The notes beneath the pieces were generated by a model. The model was not told the origin of the DNA. It was given only the letters and a program-made list of their open reading frames with translations, and ran no database searches. A stretch of DNA of 6,807 nucleotides from MKRK01 sp001896915 (GTDB taxonomy: Bacteria; Bacillota; Clostridia; Oscillospirales; Acutalibacteraceae): the NCBI GenBank assembly GCA_937973935.1, contig CALJJF010000052.1, positions 1 to 6,807 on the forward strand, written 5' to 3'. Below are positions 5,690 to 6,807 of the stretch, piece after piece. A program made the position numbers and the translations under genes. Every line of letters begins with the position of its first letter. Within the stretch, counting starts at the first letter, position 1.

Positions 5690-5732
5690 AAAAATAATAC
5701 ATGATCCCACGACGGAAAGGATTGAACCATAT

Positions 5733-6807
5733 ATGGCAGTAAATTATGATATTATTGTGGCAGGCGGCGGTCTGACCGGTGTGGCGGCAGCGATTGCCGC
5801 AGCAAGAGAAGGCGCAAGGGTTTTAATCGTAGAACAATACGGTTTTTTGGGCGGTTCTGCCTGCAGCAGTCTTGTGAACCCCTTCATGTGCTACAGCGTG
5901 CCCAACGCCGACGGAAGCACACACCTTGTGAACGACGGTATTTTTACCGAACTATTAAAACGGCTGGATGAGCTGAACGGATTTCATGAGAACAAATCTA
6001 CCTTTAACGAAGAGATACTTAAGCTTGTTCTTGACAGAATGGTATGCGAAAATAACGTGACTGTGCTGTTCCATTCCACCATCACCGATGTGGACGTGGA
6101 TAACGGAACACTCAAATCTCTCACTGTTTCTAATCGAGGAGGCAAGACAACCTTAACCGCAAACTATTTTCTTGATGCAACCGGTGATGCCGACGTAGCC
6201 TTCCGTGCCGGCTGCTCGTATCAGATCGGTCGCAACGAGGACAATATGTGTCAACCCATGACTATGTGCTTTCGTATCGCAAACATAGACACCGAGCATT
6301 TCTGGACAAATTGGAGTGATGCCAACGACAAATACCAACAGCAGCAAAAAGAGGGTAAAATCAAAAACCCACGGGAAGATTTGCTGTTGTTCCGCCATAT
6401 GTCCCCCGGTGTCATTCACTTCAACTCCACCCGTATCATCAAGCATAACCCGGTGGATGAATGGGATTTGAGCCGTGCGGAAATGGCAGCAAGGGAACAG
6501 GTTTTTGAGCTGTTCACCTTTATGAAGGAAAATGCAAAGGGCTTTGAAAACAGCACACTCATCATGTCTGCTCCCTCTATCGGCGTTCGGGAAAGCCGTA
6601 TGATCGAAGGCGAATATAAAATCAGTGTGGATGACCTTCTCTCCTGTAAGGTCTTTGAGGATTCCGTCTGCTGCGGTGCTTACGGTGTGGATATCCACAG
6701 CCCGGATGGTGCAGGCACCACCCTTCATCACATCGACAAGGGTCGGTACTATACCATTCCCTACCGTGCCCTCATCCCTGTCACCACCAAAAATCTGCTG
6801 GTCGCCG
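5733..6807 (+). CDS. FAD-dependent oxidoreductase (FAD_oxidored family), 3'-truncated by the window
   Basis: The frame opens at ATG 5733 and stays open for 358 codons to the window edge; the stop lies outside. The N-terminus is a classical FAD dinucleotide-binding fold: strand YDIIVAGGGLTG at residues 5-16 (glycines 11, 12, 13 and 16), helix VAAAIAAAREGA, and acidic Glu34 at the end of the second strand (VLIVEQ). LDATGDADVAFRAG at 147-160 is the second FAD-contacting segment. GVRESRMIEGEY at 284-295 is the signature of the FAD_oxidored family, whose relatives include fumarate-reductase-like and heterodisulfide-reductase-like flavoproteins. About 80 or more residues of a usual-length member are missing. 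GGAAAGGA (5714-5721) is the ribosome binding site, with a somewhat long 11-base spacer. The substrate is unknown. The divergent PocR/AraC regulator is probably its controller. A 192-codon antisense frame at 6153-6731 is a shadow. Confidence 0.9.
   Translation, partial: MAVNYDIIVAGGGLTGVAAAIAAAREGARVLIVEQYGFLGGSACSSLVNPFMCYSVPNADGSTHLVNDGIFTELLKRLDELNGFHENKSTFNEEILKLVLDRMVCENNVTVLFHSTITDVDVDNGTLKSLTVSNRGGKTTLTANYFLDATGDADVAFRAGCSYQIGRNEDNMCQPMTMCFRIANIDTEHFWTNWSDANDKYQQQQKEGKIKNPREDLLLFRHMSPGVIHFNSTRIIKHNPVDEWDLSRAEMAAREQVFELFTFMKENAKGFENSTLIMSAPSIGVRESRMIEGEYKISVDDLLSCKVFEDSVCCGAYGVDIHSPDGAGTTLHHIDKGRYYTIPYRALIPVTTKNLLVA

Noticed and set aside
6153..6731. 192-codon - strand frame
   Set aside because: It is antisense to the clear FAD oxidoreductase reading frame, which has family motifs across the same interval; no plausible SD or motif of its own.

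Overview
The window looks like chromosomal DNA from a low-to-mid GC Gram-positive anaerobe, most likely a member of the Clostridia. This is an inference from purine-rich Shine-Dalgarno sites, strong rho-independent terminators, TTGACA/TATAAT-type promoters and the gene families present (MarR with a small flavodoxin, a PocR-domain AraC regulator, an FAD_oxidored protein). No species can be named from the sequence. There is no sign of phage, transposon, CRISPR, tRNA or rRNA, and no gene-free stretch exceeds 300 bases.

Region 1 (1-2934, + strand) is the end of a sulfur/amino-acid operon. It holds the last 59 codons of a Cys/Met-metabolism PLP enzyme (O-acetylhomoserine sulfhydrylase type), a complete M20-family amidohydrolase (N-acyl-amino-acid or peptide deacylase type) and a complete but divergent glutamate-cysteine-ligase-like protein. 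The operon closes with a 13-bp-stem terminator at 2898-2934. A thiol synthase, a deacylase and a gamma-glutamyl-ligase-like enzyme together suggest the making, trimming or salvage of a sulfur amino acid or a small thiol conjugate. The actual substrates cannot be read from the sequence.

Region 2 (2946-4646, + strand) is a compact, probably self-regulated operon. A sigma-A-type promoter is overlaid by two tandem inverted repeats (GGTAA-N4-TTAYC) spaced 21 bp centre to centre. It drives a MarR regulator, then a HemG/Flavodoxin_5-like flavodoxin (ATGA overlap), an undescribed 22-codon ORF with its own ribosome binding site, and a CDP-alcohol phosphatidyltransferase (ATGA overlap with the small ORF). 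A perfect 19-bp hairpin with A- and T-tracts, into which the last stop codon is built, ends the operon. It can also act as terminator for the convergent gene.

Region 3 (4721-6807) is a divergent pair. A PocR-domain AraC-family regulator lies on the - strand and an FAD-dependent oxidoreductase on the + strand, the latter cut off by the window end. Their 157-bp shared intergenic region carries two outward-facing extended -10 promoters that share the ten bases TGATATAATA and a downstream ACATGA. The regulator probably controls its divergent oxidoreductase neighbour, and perhaps itself.
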